From the NCBI GenBank assembly GCA_016288825.1, contig JAEELH010000230.1, positions 1-41,247 on the forward strand: a DNA stretch of 41,247 nucleotides. Reading direction: 5' to 3'. The notes beneath the pieces are model-generated. The model ran no database searches, had not been told where the DNA came from, and worked only from the letters and a program-made list of their open reading frames with translations. The first letter of the stretch is position 1. Each line of letters starts with the position of its first letter. Source of the stretch: Lachnospiraceae bacterium (GTDB lineage Bacteria; Bacillota; Clostridia; Lachnospirales; Lachnospiraceae). This document shows positions 26,002 to 35,852 of this stretch, piece by piece. A program made the position numbers and the translations under genes.

Positions 26002-27187
26002 ATTCGCACATTATAACTTCTGTAGATTCCAGCGCCTTGGCCATAAGATCATCTATTACATCCTCCAAATGCTTCTCCGATCTTTCGATGCGCTCAAGCT
26101 TAGGCTTGGTAACCGGATGCTTAGCCACAAAAATAGTACAGCAATCCTCATAAGGAAGGATAGATGTTTCATATGCACCGATTGCTTCGGAGCGCGTCAC
26201 TATCTCCTGCTTATCAAATCCAATAAGAGGTCTCATAACAGGGAGCTTGCATACTGCATTGGTGGCAAGGAGGGACTGCAATGTCTGAGAAGCTACCTGA
26301 GCCACGCTCTCACCTGTAACCAGCGCCAGATCTCCGCATTCATTTGCAAAATGCTCAGCGATCTTCATCATATAGCGTCTCATAATGATAGTCAGCTCAT
26401 CATGAGGACACTTTTCGTAAATTGCCAGCTGGATATCCGTAAAGTTTACTACATGGAGTTTGATAGGGCCGCTGTAGGCCGCAACGATCTTTGCCAGATC
26501 CACTACCTTTTGCTTTGCCCTCTCGGATGTATAGGGAGGTGCATGAAAATAAACGGCATCCAGAACAACGCCGCGCTTAGACATCATATATCCCGCAACC
26601 GGTGAATCGATTCCTCCGGACAAAAGAAGCATTGCTCTTCCGCTGGTTCCAACAGGCATGCCGCCCGGGCCCGGATATGTCTTTGAGTAATAGTTGATCT
26701 TCTCTCTAATCTCAATATAGACCATGATCTGAGGTTCATGAACATCAACGCTCCACTGGGGAAAAGCATCCAGGATCTTTTCACCCATAAAGGAATTGAG
26801 TTCCATGGAATTCAGAGGATAATTCTTTCTTGCACGCCTGGAATCAACTTTAAAAGTAATGTGATCAGTACCGTTGTATGTTTTTTTCAAAAAGGCAACC
26901 ACATCCTCTGCCAGTTCCTCGGGAGATTTATCATCACAAACCTCAGCCGGAGCTATCTCCGTTATACCAAATACCTTCCGAAGTGCATCGATCACTTCCT
27001 GCTCATCGGCATCAGTACCCTCAACAGCTTCAACGAATATCCTGCCTCTTGGCCTTGTAACCGTAAAATCACCGTCAACATGCTTAAGTGAATTTTCTAT
27101 ATTTCTTACAAGCTGCTCCTCAAAAAGATGCCTGTTCTTGCCTTTTATAGCGATCTCCGCATATTTTATCAAAAATGCCTTAGCCAA
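26000..27187 (-). CDS. thiI: tRNA 4-thiouridine synthase ThiI
   Basis: Makes 4-thiouridine at tRNA position 8 and can supply sulfur for the thiazole of thiamine. The protein has 395 residues: an N-terminal ferredoxin-like and THUMP region, the PP-loop LLLSGGIDSPVAGYMMSKRG (SGGIDS at 190-195) and ILPYEDCCTIFVAKHP with the redox cysteine region. It lacks the C-terminal rhodanese domain of E. coli ThiI, which is usual in Firmicutes. The start is TTG at 27187 with AGGAG six bases upstream. The cysteine desulfurase gene just upstream is the natural sulfur donor. Confidence 0.96.
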   Translation of the reverse strand: MAKAFLIKYAEIAIKGKNRHLFEEQLVRNIENSLKHVDGDFTVTRPRGRIFVEAVEGTDADEQEVIDALRKVFGITEIAPAEVCDDKSPEELAEDVVAFLKKTYNGTDHITFKVDSRRARKNYPLNSMELNSFMGEKILDAFPQWSVDVHEPQIMVYIEIREKINYYSKTYPGPGGMPVGTSGRAMLLLSGGIDSPVAGYMMSKRGVVLDAVYFHAPPYTSERAKQKVVDLAKIVAAYSGPIKLHVVNFTDIQLAIYEKCPHDELTIIMRRYMMKIAEHFANECGDLALVTGESVAQVASQTLQSLLATNAVCKLPVMRPLIGFDKQEIVTRSEAIGAYETSILPYEDCCTIFVAKHPVTKPKLERIERSEKHLEDVIDDLMAKALESTEVIMCE

Positions 27188-27196
27188 TTCCTTCTC

Positions 27197-28351
27197 CTAT
27201 CTTCTAACAAACCTTGCCAATCTCGGTACGATCTCGGACATCTTACCAATGGCATATTTTATCTCTTCTTCCGTAGTATGTACTGAAAGTGAAAATCTGA
27301 CAGTCTGCTCCAATGCGTCGCCTTTAAGTCCGATAGCGGACAAAGTCCTGCTTTTTGCCGGTCTGTTGGACGAGCAGGCACTTCCGGCAGAGCAATATAC
27401 TCCCTCTTCCTCAAGAGCATGTAAAAGAACCTCTGCCCTAACTCCCCTGGCCGTAACACTTACAATGTGAGGAGCCGCGTTTTCTGCCTCAGGGCCATTG
27501 ATACTTATTCCGTCAATGTCCTCAAGGCCTTCCACAAGCATAGCCCTTAGCTTTCTCAAATGAGCGATATTGCTGTCCTGATCCTTAAAAAGATCCGCTA
27601 CAGCTGCTCCAAGACCGGCTATTGCAGGAACATTTTCAGTTCCCGAGCGAAGACCGTTTTCCTGTCCGCCTCCGTAGATCAGCGGAGCAATATTAACACC
27701 TTCCCTGATAAATAAAAATCCGCTGCCCTTAGGACCGTGAAGCTTATGTCCGCTTACAGACATAAGATCAATGCCTATACGGCCGGGAAAAACAGGGATC
27801 TTGCCATAGGACTGAATAGCATCAACATGAAAGTAAGTGTTTTTATTGCGTTCATGGATGACAGAAGCCGCCTTTTCAACAGGCATCACGCTTCCGATCT
27901 CATTATTGACATGCATGATGGATACGAGCACCGTATCCTCTCTCATAGCCGCCTCAAGCTCGTTTATGTCTATAACTCCATGACTGTCAACCCGAAGTCT
28001 TGTAACCTCATATCCCTCAGCCTCAAGAGCAGCTATGGGCTCTCTAACGGCAGGATGCTCGATCTCGGTTGTGATTATATGCTTACCGTATCTTTTTCGA
28101 TTACGCACCGTTCCGTATATGGCCAGATTATTGCTTTCCGAACCTCCGGAGGTAAAAACGATCTCCGCCGGCTTTGCCTTAAGGGTTTTAGCAATTATCT
28201 GCCTGCTCTCTTTGATGTAGTTTTCCGCATCCATTCCCATATTGTGAAGGGATGAAGGATTGCCGAAATCCTCGCAGAGTACGGTTTGCATCTTTTGGGC
28301 AGCCTCGGGGAGACAAACTGTTGTTGCCGCATTATCAAGATAACACTTCAT
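27197..28351 (-). CDS. Cysteine desulfurase (NifS/IscS family)
   Basis: PLP enzyme that takes sulfur from cysteine and holds it as a persulfide. The 384-residue protein has YLDNAATT (4-11), His99, Asp177 (FHVDAIQSYGK), the Schiff-base Lys203 in SVSGHKLHGPKGSG, and the catalytic Cys326 in GVYCSAGSACSSNR. It fits the NifZ/IscS-like enzymes that serve ThiI in Gram-positives; no IscU is adjacent. The ATG overlaps the prmA stop by one base (TAATG), with AGGTGA upstream. The next gene, thiI, starts ten bases after its stop. Confidence 0.95.
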   Translation of the reverse strand: MKCYLDNAATTVCLPEAAQKMQTVLCEDFGNPSSLHNMGMDAENYIKESRQIIAKTLKAKPAEIVFTSGGSESNNLAIYGTVRNRKRYGKHIITTEIEHPAVREPIAALEAEGYEVTRLRVDSHGVIDINELEAAMREDTVLVSIMHVNNEIGSVMPVEKAASVIHERNKNTYFHVDAIQSYGKIPVFPGRIGIDLMSVSGHKLHGPKGSGFLFIREGVNIAPLIYGGGQENGLRSGTENVPAIAGLGAAVADLFKDQDSNIAHLRKLRAMLVEGLEDIDGISINGPEAENAAPHIVSVTARGVRAEVLLHALEEEGVYCSAGSACSSNRPAKSRTLSAIGLKGDALEQTVRFSLSVHTTEEEIKYAIGKMSEIVPRLARFVRR

Positions 28352-29307
28352 TAGTCTTCACCTGCTCCCCTTCGCATGGTAATACCGCACCACTCACCAA
28401 TGTGGACCGTATCAAGTAGTACAAGGCCTCTGGCAGAAAGAGCGTCCAAAACCTCGTTTTCCTTGAAATCAATGATGCCGGAAGTCATAAGTATGCCTCC
28501 GTAAGCAAGTGTTGCACAAATAGCATCTGCCATGTCTATAATTATATCAGCAAGGATATTGCAGACAACGATATCGTAACCTCCGCCAACTTTAGCACGA
28601 AGCGCCTCATCGGCAGAAAGGTTTCCTACGTGGAAATCAACACCGGTCATATCAATATCATTTCTTTCCAGATTTTCTTTTGATGATACGATGCAATCAG
28701 GATCTATATCCAGAAGATCTGCTGTTTTTGCTCCCTTTTTCAAAAGTGCAATGGAAAGGATGCCGCTTCCGCAGCCTATATCAAGGACCTTCTTGCCGGA
28801 TATATCAAAGTCACTCAGCTGACCCAGGATTATCCTTGTACTTTCATGGGCACCGGTACCAAAAGACATACCCGGATCGATCTCTATATCGATACCGTTA
28901 CTATGGGTCTCTGACTCCTCCCAGCTTGGATGGATATAAATATTACCAACATTAAAAGCGTGAAAATAATCCTTCCAGTTATCTTTCCAATCAGCGTCAT
29001 CACACATCTCACAGGAAATACCGCCGGGTATCACATCGGACTCATCACCGTAAAACGACAGTTCACTTTCAATGTCTGAAATCAGACTTGCAGTATCGAA
29101 GTCTTCTTCTCTGTAAAGATAGATCCTGCATCCCTGATCCTCGGAAACATCGGGCTGAAGCTCCGGATACACTCCCGGAGTATACTCATCCTCCACAGCA
29201 GTGCCGTCGTCTATCTCCATCTCCTCGATACCCATATCGTAAAGAGCGGCGCAAACAATATCCTCATATTCAGGTGTTGTACCTATTATGATCTTCTGAT
29301 ACTTCAT
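28351..29307 (-). CDS. prmA: Ribosomal protein L11 methyltransferase PrmA
   Basis: SAM-dependent trimethylation of L11 in the 50S subunit. The protein has 318 residues. It shows DPGMSFGTGAHESTRIILGQ, motif I VLDIGCGSGILSIALLKKGA and VVCNILADIIIDM, the PrmA form of the (D/N)-P-P-Y-like motif. The ATG at 29307 has GAAAGG seven bases upstream; a TTG at 29322 would overlap it. It follows the heat-shock operon as in many Firmicutes but has its own promoter, and dnaJ is separated from it by a terminator. The usual next gene, rsmE, is absent. Confidence 0.95.
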   Translation of the reverse strand: MKYQKIIIGTTPEYEDIVCAALYDMGIEEMEIDDGTAVEDEYTPGVYPELQPDVSEDQGCRIYLYREEDFDTASLISDIESELSFYGDESDVIPGGISCEMCDDADWKDNWKDYFHAFNVGNIYIHPSWEESETHSNGIDIEIDPGMSFGTGAHESTRIILGQLSDFDISGKKVLDIGCGSGILSIALLKKGAKTADLLDIDPDCIVSSKENLERNDIDMTGVDFHVGNLSADEALRAKVGGGYDIVVCNILADIIIDMADAICATLAYGGILMTSGIIDFKENEVLDALSARGLVLLDTVHIGEWCGITMRRGAGED

Positions 29308-29358
29308 ATAATTGCCTTTCAAAAGAAAATGAACTATCTGTTATTGCAAACATGTCTT

Positions 29359-29386
29359 ATTATAACTTAATTAATGTTAAAGTAAA
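29359..29386 (-). promoter_or_regulatory. Promoter of the prmA-desulfurase-thiI operon
   Basis: Minus strand: TTTACT (29386-29381), a 16-base spacer and a perfect TATAAT (29364-29359), about 52 bases before the prmA ATG. It lies just downstream of the dnaJ terminator. Confidence 0.55.
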
Positions 29387-29432
29387 GAAAAAGTCCGAAG
29401 CAACTGCCTTTTTAGATGGCACTGTTTCGGAC
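29385..29432 (-). terminator. Rho-independent terminator of the heat-shock operon (after dnaJ)
   Basis: On the minus strand GTCCGAA...GCC and GGC...TTCGGAC (29432-29426 with 29399-29393) form a long stem with small internal mismatches, followed by TTTTTCTTTACTTT. It starts seven bases after the dnaJ stop codon and ends the operon before the prmA promoter. Confidence 0.85.
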
Positions 29433-29438
29433 CTGATC

Positions 29439-30587
29439 TTATTTCATCCTATCACGAAAAGACTTTTTCTTTTTAGGAGCGCTGCTGGGATCTGATCCAA
29501 GAGAATTTCCACTCAAAAGATCATATTCCTTAAGTGCCTCCTTGGCATCCTTGGAAAGAGAAGTCGGAACCTCAACCACAAGTGTCACATAATGATCGCC
29601 TCTTGTAGCCTTATTTCTCAGGGAAGGAACTCCCTTTCCGCGAAGCCTTATCCTGGTTCCGGACTGTGTTCCGGCCTTGACTTCATAGGAAACCCTACCA
29701 TCCAGAGTTTCTATGATAACCTCTCCTCCAAGTGTAGCCACTGGGAAAGATATCATGCACTGAGAATAAAGGTCGTATCCGTTTCTCGTAAAATCCTTGT
29801 GCTGATCAACGATAACCTCAACCAGAAGATCTCCTCTGGGACCACCGTTAACTCCGGGCTCACCCTTTTCACGGATCCTGATGCTCTGGCCGTTATCGAT
29901 TCCTGCAGGAACAGAAACCTGGATCTTCTTTTTTTTCTGGACATAGCCTGTTCCGCGACAGTCAGGACACTTATCCTTGATTATCTGACCGCTGCCGCCA
30001 CAATCCGGACAAGTGGTAACATTCTGTACCATACCGAAAAATGACTGCTGAGTCATCATTACACGGCCCTTACCTCCACACTTGGAGCAGGTTGTCTTTG
30101 AAGTACCGGGCTTTGCACCACTCCCGCTACAGGTCGGGCAGGGATCCTTAAGAGGAAGCTCGATCTCCTTTTCACAGCCAAAAGCAGCCTCCTCGAATTT
30201 GATTCGGATACTGGTCCTGATATTAGAACCCTTCATGGGGCCATTAGGATTTCTGCTTCTTCCGCCTCCGAAGAAATCCCCGAAAATATCTCCGAAAAGA
30301 TCCGAGAAGTCCATGCCGGAGAAGTCGAAGCCGCCTCCTCCGCCGCCCATACCGCCGTCAAAGGCTGCATGACCGAACTGATCGTACTGACGTCTCTTAT
30401 CCGGATCCGAAAGCACAGCGTAAGCCTCAGATGCCTCCTTGAATTTTGCTTCGGCATCTTTGTCTCCGGGGTGCATGTCGGGATGGTACTTCTTGGCCAT
30501 CTCGCGATACGCCTTCTTTAATGCGGCGTCATCCGCACTTTTGTCGACGCCTAATACCTCGTAATAGTCTCTCTTTGAATCTGCCAT
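29439..30587 (-). CDS. dnaJ: Chaperone protein DnaJ
   Basis: Hsp40 co-chaperone that stimulates DnaK ATPase and delivers substrates. From the ATG at 30587 the protein has 382 residues: J domain with HPD at 35-37 ([18 protein letters not shown]), a Gly/Phe-rich stretch ([14 protein letters not shown]), four zinc motifs [24 protein letters not shown] and CPDCRGTG, and C-terminal substrate-binding domains. AAGGA lies about ten bases upstream of this ATG; the GTG at 30611 has no ribosome site. It is the last gene of the hrcA operon but is separated from dnaK by 458 bases of structured DNA, so it may also have its own promoter. Confidence 0.96.
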   Translation of the reverse strand: MADSKRDYYEVLGVDKSADDAALKKAYREMAKKYHPDMHPGDKDAEAKFKEASEAYAVLSDPDKRRQYDQFGHAAFDGGMGGGGGGFDFSGMDFSDLFGDIFGDFFGGGRSRNPNGPMKGSNIRTSIRIKFEEAAFGCEKEIELPLKDPCPTCSGSGAKPGTSKTTCSKCGGKGRVMMTQQSFFGMVQNVTTCPDCGGSGQIIKDKCPDCRGTGYVQKKKKIQVSVPAGIDNGQSIRIREKGEPGVNGGPRGDLLVEVIVDQHKDFTRNGYDLYSQCMISFPVATLGGEVIIETLDGRVSYEVKAGTQSGTRIRLRGKGVPSLRNKATRGDHYVTLVVEVPTSLSKDAKEALKEYDLLSGNSLGSDPSSAPKKKKSFRDRMK

Positions 30588-30619
30588 GGTTGTGATATCC
30601 TTATTACTCACTTAGTCCT

Positions 30620-30826
30620 GTACCGGATTTGGCGCTGCAATACCCTTGGCGACACGCTCCCGCTCCTGCGCTATGAGCACTTAGACGGTGCATCCTCGAG
30701 TATTATCGAGAGGTGCAGCGTCTTACGTGCGATGCCTGCCGGGCCCTTAGCGAGCATAACGAGCTTTAGTAGCCCGGCGGTTTAAACGAGGGTCGCTACG
30801 GGTATCACAGACGCCAAATCCATTTA
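30620..30826. repeat. Palindromic intergenic element A (dnaJ-dnaK gap)
   Basis: Closed by an imperfect inverted repeat: 30625-30645 (GGATTTGGCG...ATACCC) with 30800-30821 (GGGTAT...CGCCAAATCC), continued by GCGAC/GTCGC. Inside are a 54-base hairpin (30677-30730; paired blocks GCAC, AGACG, TGCA, CTCGA) and a second hairpin GCCGGGC (30738-30744)/GCCCGGC (30772-30778). Its arms match element B in inverted orientation. This could be the 5' leader of a dnaJ-only transcript or a mobile palindromic repeat. Confidence 0.65.
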
Positions 30827-30842
30827 CTAAACTCAGTGTTAT

Positions 30843-30872
30843 AGTATAAATACAATACTTAACTTTTAACAA
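30843..30872 (-). promoter_or_regulatory. Possible internal promoter for dnaJ
   Basis: Minus strand: TTGTTA (30872-30867), an 18-base spacer and TATACT (30848-30843) in the AT-rich gap between elements A and B. If used, element A would be transcribed as a leader of about 250 bases before dnaJ. The match is moderate and the surrounding DNA is AT-rich, so chance is possible. Confidence 0.35.
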
Positions 30873-30886
30873 TCAGAATAGTATAT

Positions 30887-31023
30887 AGGTCATGGACGAA
30901 TAGTACCCGTAGCGACCCTCGTTTGCCGTCGTTACTTCGTGGCACGAAGTGGCACGTTACGTAACGTGACGAGCAAACAAGGAGCGCGAGCGAGTCGCCG
31001 AGGGTATTATTCGTTCATGACCG
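30887..31023. repeat. Palindromic intergenic element B (dnaJ-dnaK gap)
   Basis: Closed by arms 30887-30907 and 31003-31023, which are complementary at 19 of 21 positions. Inside, GTTTGC/GCAAAC and GTC-GTTAC/GTAAC-GTGAC arms enclose TTCGTGGCACGAA and a 16-base perfect palindrome (30953-30968, CACGTTAC/GTAACGTG). The 21-base segment 30904-30924 is the exact reverse complement of 30784-30804 in element A. It starts 22 bases after the dnaK stop and could also act as a strong 3' stem for dnaK mRNA. Confidence 0.65.
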
Positions 31024-31045
31024 GATTCAGTTATATGATAATTAA

Positions 31046-32971
<1,926 letters not shown>

Positions 32972-32981
32972 TTATAATGAA

Positions 32982-33038
32982 GTTCTGTTCGTTAAGCTTA
33001 GTCTTCGTTGTCACTCGACTTCGCTAATCTCACAGAAC
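32982..33038. repeat. Inverted repeat in the grpE-dnaK spacer
   Basis: GTTCTGT (32982-32988) and ACAGAAC (33032-33038) bracket a hairpin with inner TTAG/CTAA and GTC/GAC pairings. The spacer (32939-33094, 156 bases) is long for this operon. A second short repeat, AAGTTGC (33081-33087) and GCAACTT (33102-33108), spans the grpE stop. Neither is followed by a U-tract on the minus strand, so they look like processing or stability elements, not terminators. Confidence 0.4.
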
Positions 33039-33094
33039 GGCCTCGCACCAAATTCACACTTCGCATCGCTCGTGTTCATTAAGTTGCTTTCGGT

Positions 33095-33811
33095 CTAGTT
33101 TGCAACTTTAACCATAGAATGTCTTACGACTGTGTCATGATATGTATAACCCTTTTGCAGAACTTCAACAACTTCACTCTCTCCGTACTGGTCATCATCA
33201 ACATGCATTACTGCATTGTGAAGTTCGGGATCAAACTCCTTACCCAAAGCTTCAATCTCCTTAACGCCCATTTCATCAAGAGCGGTGGTCATCTGCTTGT
33301 AGATCATCTGCATTCCCTCTGCAAAAGCATCATCGGGAGCACCTGCAAGCCCTCTTTCAAAATTATCGATGACCGGAAGGATCTTTTCCACAACGGACTT
33401 GGCACCCATGTCATACATTTGGGTCTTTTCCTTTTCGGATCTCTTGCGGAAGTTTTCAAACTCTGCCATCTGGCGCTTTACTCTGTCCTCGAGCTCCGCA
33501 ACCTTTTCCTTCATGGGATCCTTTTTTTCTTTTTTCTTTTTATCAAAAAGTCCCGAATGGATCTTGCCGTCTGCTCCGAACTTGTCCTCTTCCTTGTCCG
33601 TTTTAGGACTTTCATCGGAAGTTTTTTCTTCATCAGCCGGAGCGGCTTCTTCAGGAGTCTCTTCCTTGTCCGCTTCCGGACTTTCTTCCGATGTTTCTTC
33701 GGTTACAGGCTCCTTAGCTTCTTCGGTAGTTTCATCTTCAACCTTGACGTCTACCTTCTGCTCCTTATCGTCACTTTCGATCTTGATCTTCTTTTTTGTT
33801 TCCTTAGACAA
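33095..33811 (-). CDS. grpE: Nucleotide exchange factor GrpE
   Basis: Releases ADP from DnaK. The 238-residue protein has the coiled coil (about 95-150, with ELEDRVKRQMAEFENFRKRS), then VVEKILPVIDNFERGL and the C-terminal beta wing with FDPELHNAVMHV and VLQKGYTYHDTVVRHSMVKV. The first 95 residues are a long disordered acidic region with near-repeats TSEESPEADKEE and TSDESPKTDKEE, longer than in typical GrpE. The start is TTG at 33811 with AGAGG about nine bases upstream; no ATG fits. It follows hrcA after 15 bases. Confidence 0.96.
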   Translation of the reverse strand: MSKETKKKIKIESDDKEQKVDVKVEDETTEEAKEPVTEETSEESPEADKEETPEEAAPADEEKTSDESPKTDKEEDKFGADGKIHSGLFDKKKKEKKDPMKEKVAELEDRVKRQMAEFENFRKRSEKEKTQMYDMGAKSVVEKILPVIDNFERGLAGAPDDAFAEGMQMIYKQMTTALDEMGVKEIEALGKEFDPELHNAVMHVDDDQYGESEVVEVLQKGYTYHDTVVRHSMVKVAN

Positions 33812-33826
33812 TTTACTATACCTCTC

Positions 33827-34879
33827 TTACGTACTTTCTCCCTCTCCTCTTACTATCTTGCCAAGCTGAGATTTAAGGGATTTGAGATTATCCATAACGT
33901 TTTTGTAATCCATACGCTTGGGACCGATGATACCGATGGTTCCGCGAACACCCTCTCCCAATTCATAGGTTGCGGTAACAACACTGCAATCCTTCATGGT
34001 AGCTATGGGGCTCTCATCTCCAATATAAACCTGGATGCCGGTATGGTTGCCCTCTTCGTCCGACTGGATATCATTGATCAGGCTAACCAGCTCATCTTTG
34101 TTTTCAAAAGCGGAAATGAACTCGCTCGCTCTCTGGGAATCTGCCAGCTCAGGGTACTTAAAGATATTGGTAGCACCGCTGGTGTAGATCTCCAGGCCTT
34201 CCTCATCGGCTATGGTCTCGGCTATGGAAGATAAAACATCCTCTATTATGTCGCTGTATTCGCCGGCGCTTTCCTTCATGGCTGTAATAAGGCCAAGATT
34301 GATCTCCGACGCAGTCTTGCCATTGAGGTTTGTATTGAGAAGCATGTTGAGCTTCAACATGCTCTCATTGGAAAGGGCGTTTTCAACGGAAATGATCTTG
34401 TTTTTAACTATGTTGCCCTCCATAACTACTACGGAGAGGATCTGTCCGTTGTCCAGAGCCGAAAGCTGTACAAACTTTACTGACTTGCCATGAACTGCCG
34501 GTGCCGAGATAAGAGCAGAATACTGAGTGTTGTTTGCCAAAACTTTGGCAACCTGCTTCAGCATCTTTTCCATCTTCTCGGTCTTTTCGATCATCATCTC
34601 CTTAAAGTCCGCAACCTCTGCATCCTTTTCAGCGATGAGATGATCTACATAAAACCTGTAGCCCTTGTCTGAAGGGATACGCCCTGCCGAAGTATGAGGC
34701 TGAACTATATATCCCAGTTCCTCCAGATCCGACATCTCATTTCTGATGGTGGCGGAGGAAAGGTTCAGATCCGTATTCTTGGATATAGTACGGGATCCTA
34801 CGGGCTCACCTGTCTCAAGATAATTGGCGATTATGGCATTTAAGATCTTTTCTTTTCTCTCGTCTAATTCGTAATCCAT
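33827..34879 (-). CDS. hrcA: Heat-inducible transcription repressor HrcA
   Basis: Represses class I heat-shock genes by binding CIRCE and depends on GroEL for activity. The 350-residue protein starts with a winged helix (ILNAIIANYLETGEPVGSRT, LSSATIRNEMSDLEELGYI, TSAGRIPSDKGYRFYVDHL), followed by the GAF-like domain and GTIGIIGPKRMDYKNVMDNL, all typical. The ATG at 34879 has AAGGGG about nine bases upstream; an upstream GTG at 34906 lies within the CIRCE element and is unlikely. It is the first gene of the operon and is autoregulated through the adjacent CIRCE. Confidence 0.97.
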   Translation of the reverse strand: MDYELDERKEKILNAIIANYLETGEPVGSRTISKNTDLNLSSATIRNEMSDLEELGYIVQPHTSAGRIPSDKGYRFYVDHLIAEKDAEVADFKEMMIEKTEKMEKMLKQVAKVLANNTQYSALISAPAVHGKSVKFVQLSALDNGQILSVVVMEGNIVKNKIISVENALSNESMLKLNMLLNTNLNGKTASEINLGLITAMKESAGEYSDIIEDVLSSIAETIADEEGLEIYTSGATNIFKYPELADSQRASEFISAFENKDELVSLINDIQSDEEGNHTGIQVYIGDESPIATMKDCSVVTATYELGEGVRGTIGIIGPKRMDYKNVMDNLKSLKSQLGKIVRGEGEST

Positions 34880-34899
34880 ACACCACTTCCCCTTATCTG

Positions 34900-34926
34900 T
34901 TAGCACTCAATAAAAAAGAGTGCTAA
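34900..34926. promoter_or_regulatory. CIRCE operator (HrcA binding site)
   Basis: A perfect consensus: TTAGCACTC, nine bases, GAGTGCTAA. It lies just downstream of the predicted transcription start of the hrcA-grpE-dnaK-dnaJ operon, the classic position for HrcA repression. No second CIRCE was found, so no groESL is in this window. Confidence 0.98.
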
Positions 34927-34940
34927 TCATCCTAACGGAT

Positions 34941-34969
34941 AATTTACACCCTTTTACTGTTTTTGTCAA
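34941..34969 (-). promoter_or_regulatory. Sigma-A promoter of the hrcA operon
   Basis: Minus strand: a perfect TTGACA (34969-34964), a 17-base spacer and TAAATT (34946-34941). Transcription would begin near 34934, with CIRCE immediately after. The -35 is only 13 bases past the stop of the receiver gene; no terminator separates them, so read-through from the lepA operon is possible. Confidence 0.8.
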
Positions 34970-34982
34970 CTATAAACTGTTT

Positions 34983-35843
34983 TTACATAAGATTAAGTTC
35001 TGCCAGAAGTGCTTCGATCTCGTTCTTATTGGGAAGAGCCTCAGAATCCTCTTCTGCCTTCTTCTTGCGTCTGACAAAGAATCTCTCCAGTTTTTCACGG
35101 AGTTTCTTTTCATCCACAGATTTCAAAATATAGTCCTCAGGATTTAGATCCAGCACCTTCATAACTGAATCACGCTCCTGAACACCCGTAAGAAAAATAA
35201 TGGGAATATGCCGCATCTCGTCATCGCTTTTCATCATCTGGTAAAAAAGCGGACCGTCCATAACAGGCATCTTATAATCAAGAAGGATCAGATCTACCCT
35301 GTTTTCACACAGCCACCTGATAGCCTGTGTTCCCGAATCCATCATGGTAATCTTGTATTCGTCATTAAGGGCTTCCTTGAGCATCCTCATATATGTCTTG
35401 TCATCATCCACGATCAGGATATGATGACGCTTTTTGGGAAGAATATAACCACGAATACCATCCCTGATAGTGCTGATCAACTCAGACATGTCCACCGGAC
35501 GCAAAAAGGATCTTGCTATGGCAGTTTGGGGAAGGAATTCAGTAAGCTTATCGTATTCTGCCTTCTCACAAACCACAATAAGGATACGGTCATTGTCAAA
35601 AACAAAGGTTTTAAGATCCTCGGCAAACTTGGCACCTCTGTTGCTATAGATCTCATCTCCAACATAATAGACAATGGGTATTGAGTTATCTCCCGCCATC
35701 TTAAGGGTCGAAAGATTAGGCTCAACATGCCTGGCATCGATCTCGGACTCGGAAAGTTTTTGCATAAGTCCGATTACGGAAAAAGATTCCTTCTTGCTGA
35801 CTATGATAACTTTGCCATTGATCGCAACATTGTTTTCGTCCAT
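34983..35843 (-). CDS. Response regulator with a degenerate and a canonical receiver domain, no output domain
   Basis: The 286-residue protein ends in a good receiver domain (about 140-258): Asp146-148 in ILIVDDDKTY, phospho-acceptor Asp189 in LILLDYKMPVMDG, Thr219 and Lys241 (YILKSV). The first 130 residues (KVIIVSKKESFSVIGLMQKL, YYVGDEIYSNRG, IARSFLRPVDMSEL) have the strand pattern of a receiver but lack the acidic pocket and acceptor Asp. A short charged tail (EALPNKNEIEALLAELNLM) follows; no DNA-binding or enzymatic output is seen. AGGAG is six bases before the ATG. It sits nine bases downstream of the hybrid kinase, its likely partner through that protein's HPt domain. Confidence 0.88.
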   Translation of the reverse strand: MDENNVAINGKVIIVSKKESFSVIGLMQKLSESEIDARHVEPNLSTLKMAGDNSIPIVYYVGDEIYSNRGAKFAEDLKTFVFDNDRILIVVCEKAEYDKLTEFLPQTAIARSFLRPVDMSELISTIRDGIRGYILPKKRHHILIVDDDKTYMRMLKEALNDEYKITMMDSGTQAIRWLCENRVDLILLDYKMPVMDGPLFYQMMKSDDEMRHIPIIFLTGVQERDSVMKVLDLNPEDYILKSVDEKKLREKLERFFVRRKKKAEEDSEALPNKNEIEALLAELNLM

Positions 35844-35852
35844 AAAAGTCTC

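Noticed and set aside
30887-31023. Element B as the rho-independent terminator of dnaK
   Set aside because: The stem is strong but no clear U-tract follows on the minus strand, and dnaJ continues the operon downstream.
33119-34234. Plus-strand 371-codon open frame opposite grpE and hrcA
   Set aside because: It lies entirely antisense to two well-supported genes, is Phe/Leu/Ser-rich as expected from the complement of acidic coding DNA, and has no family motif.
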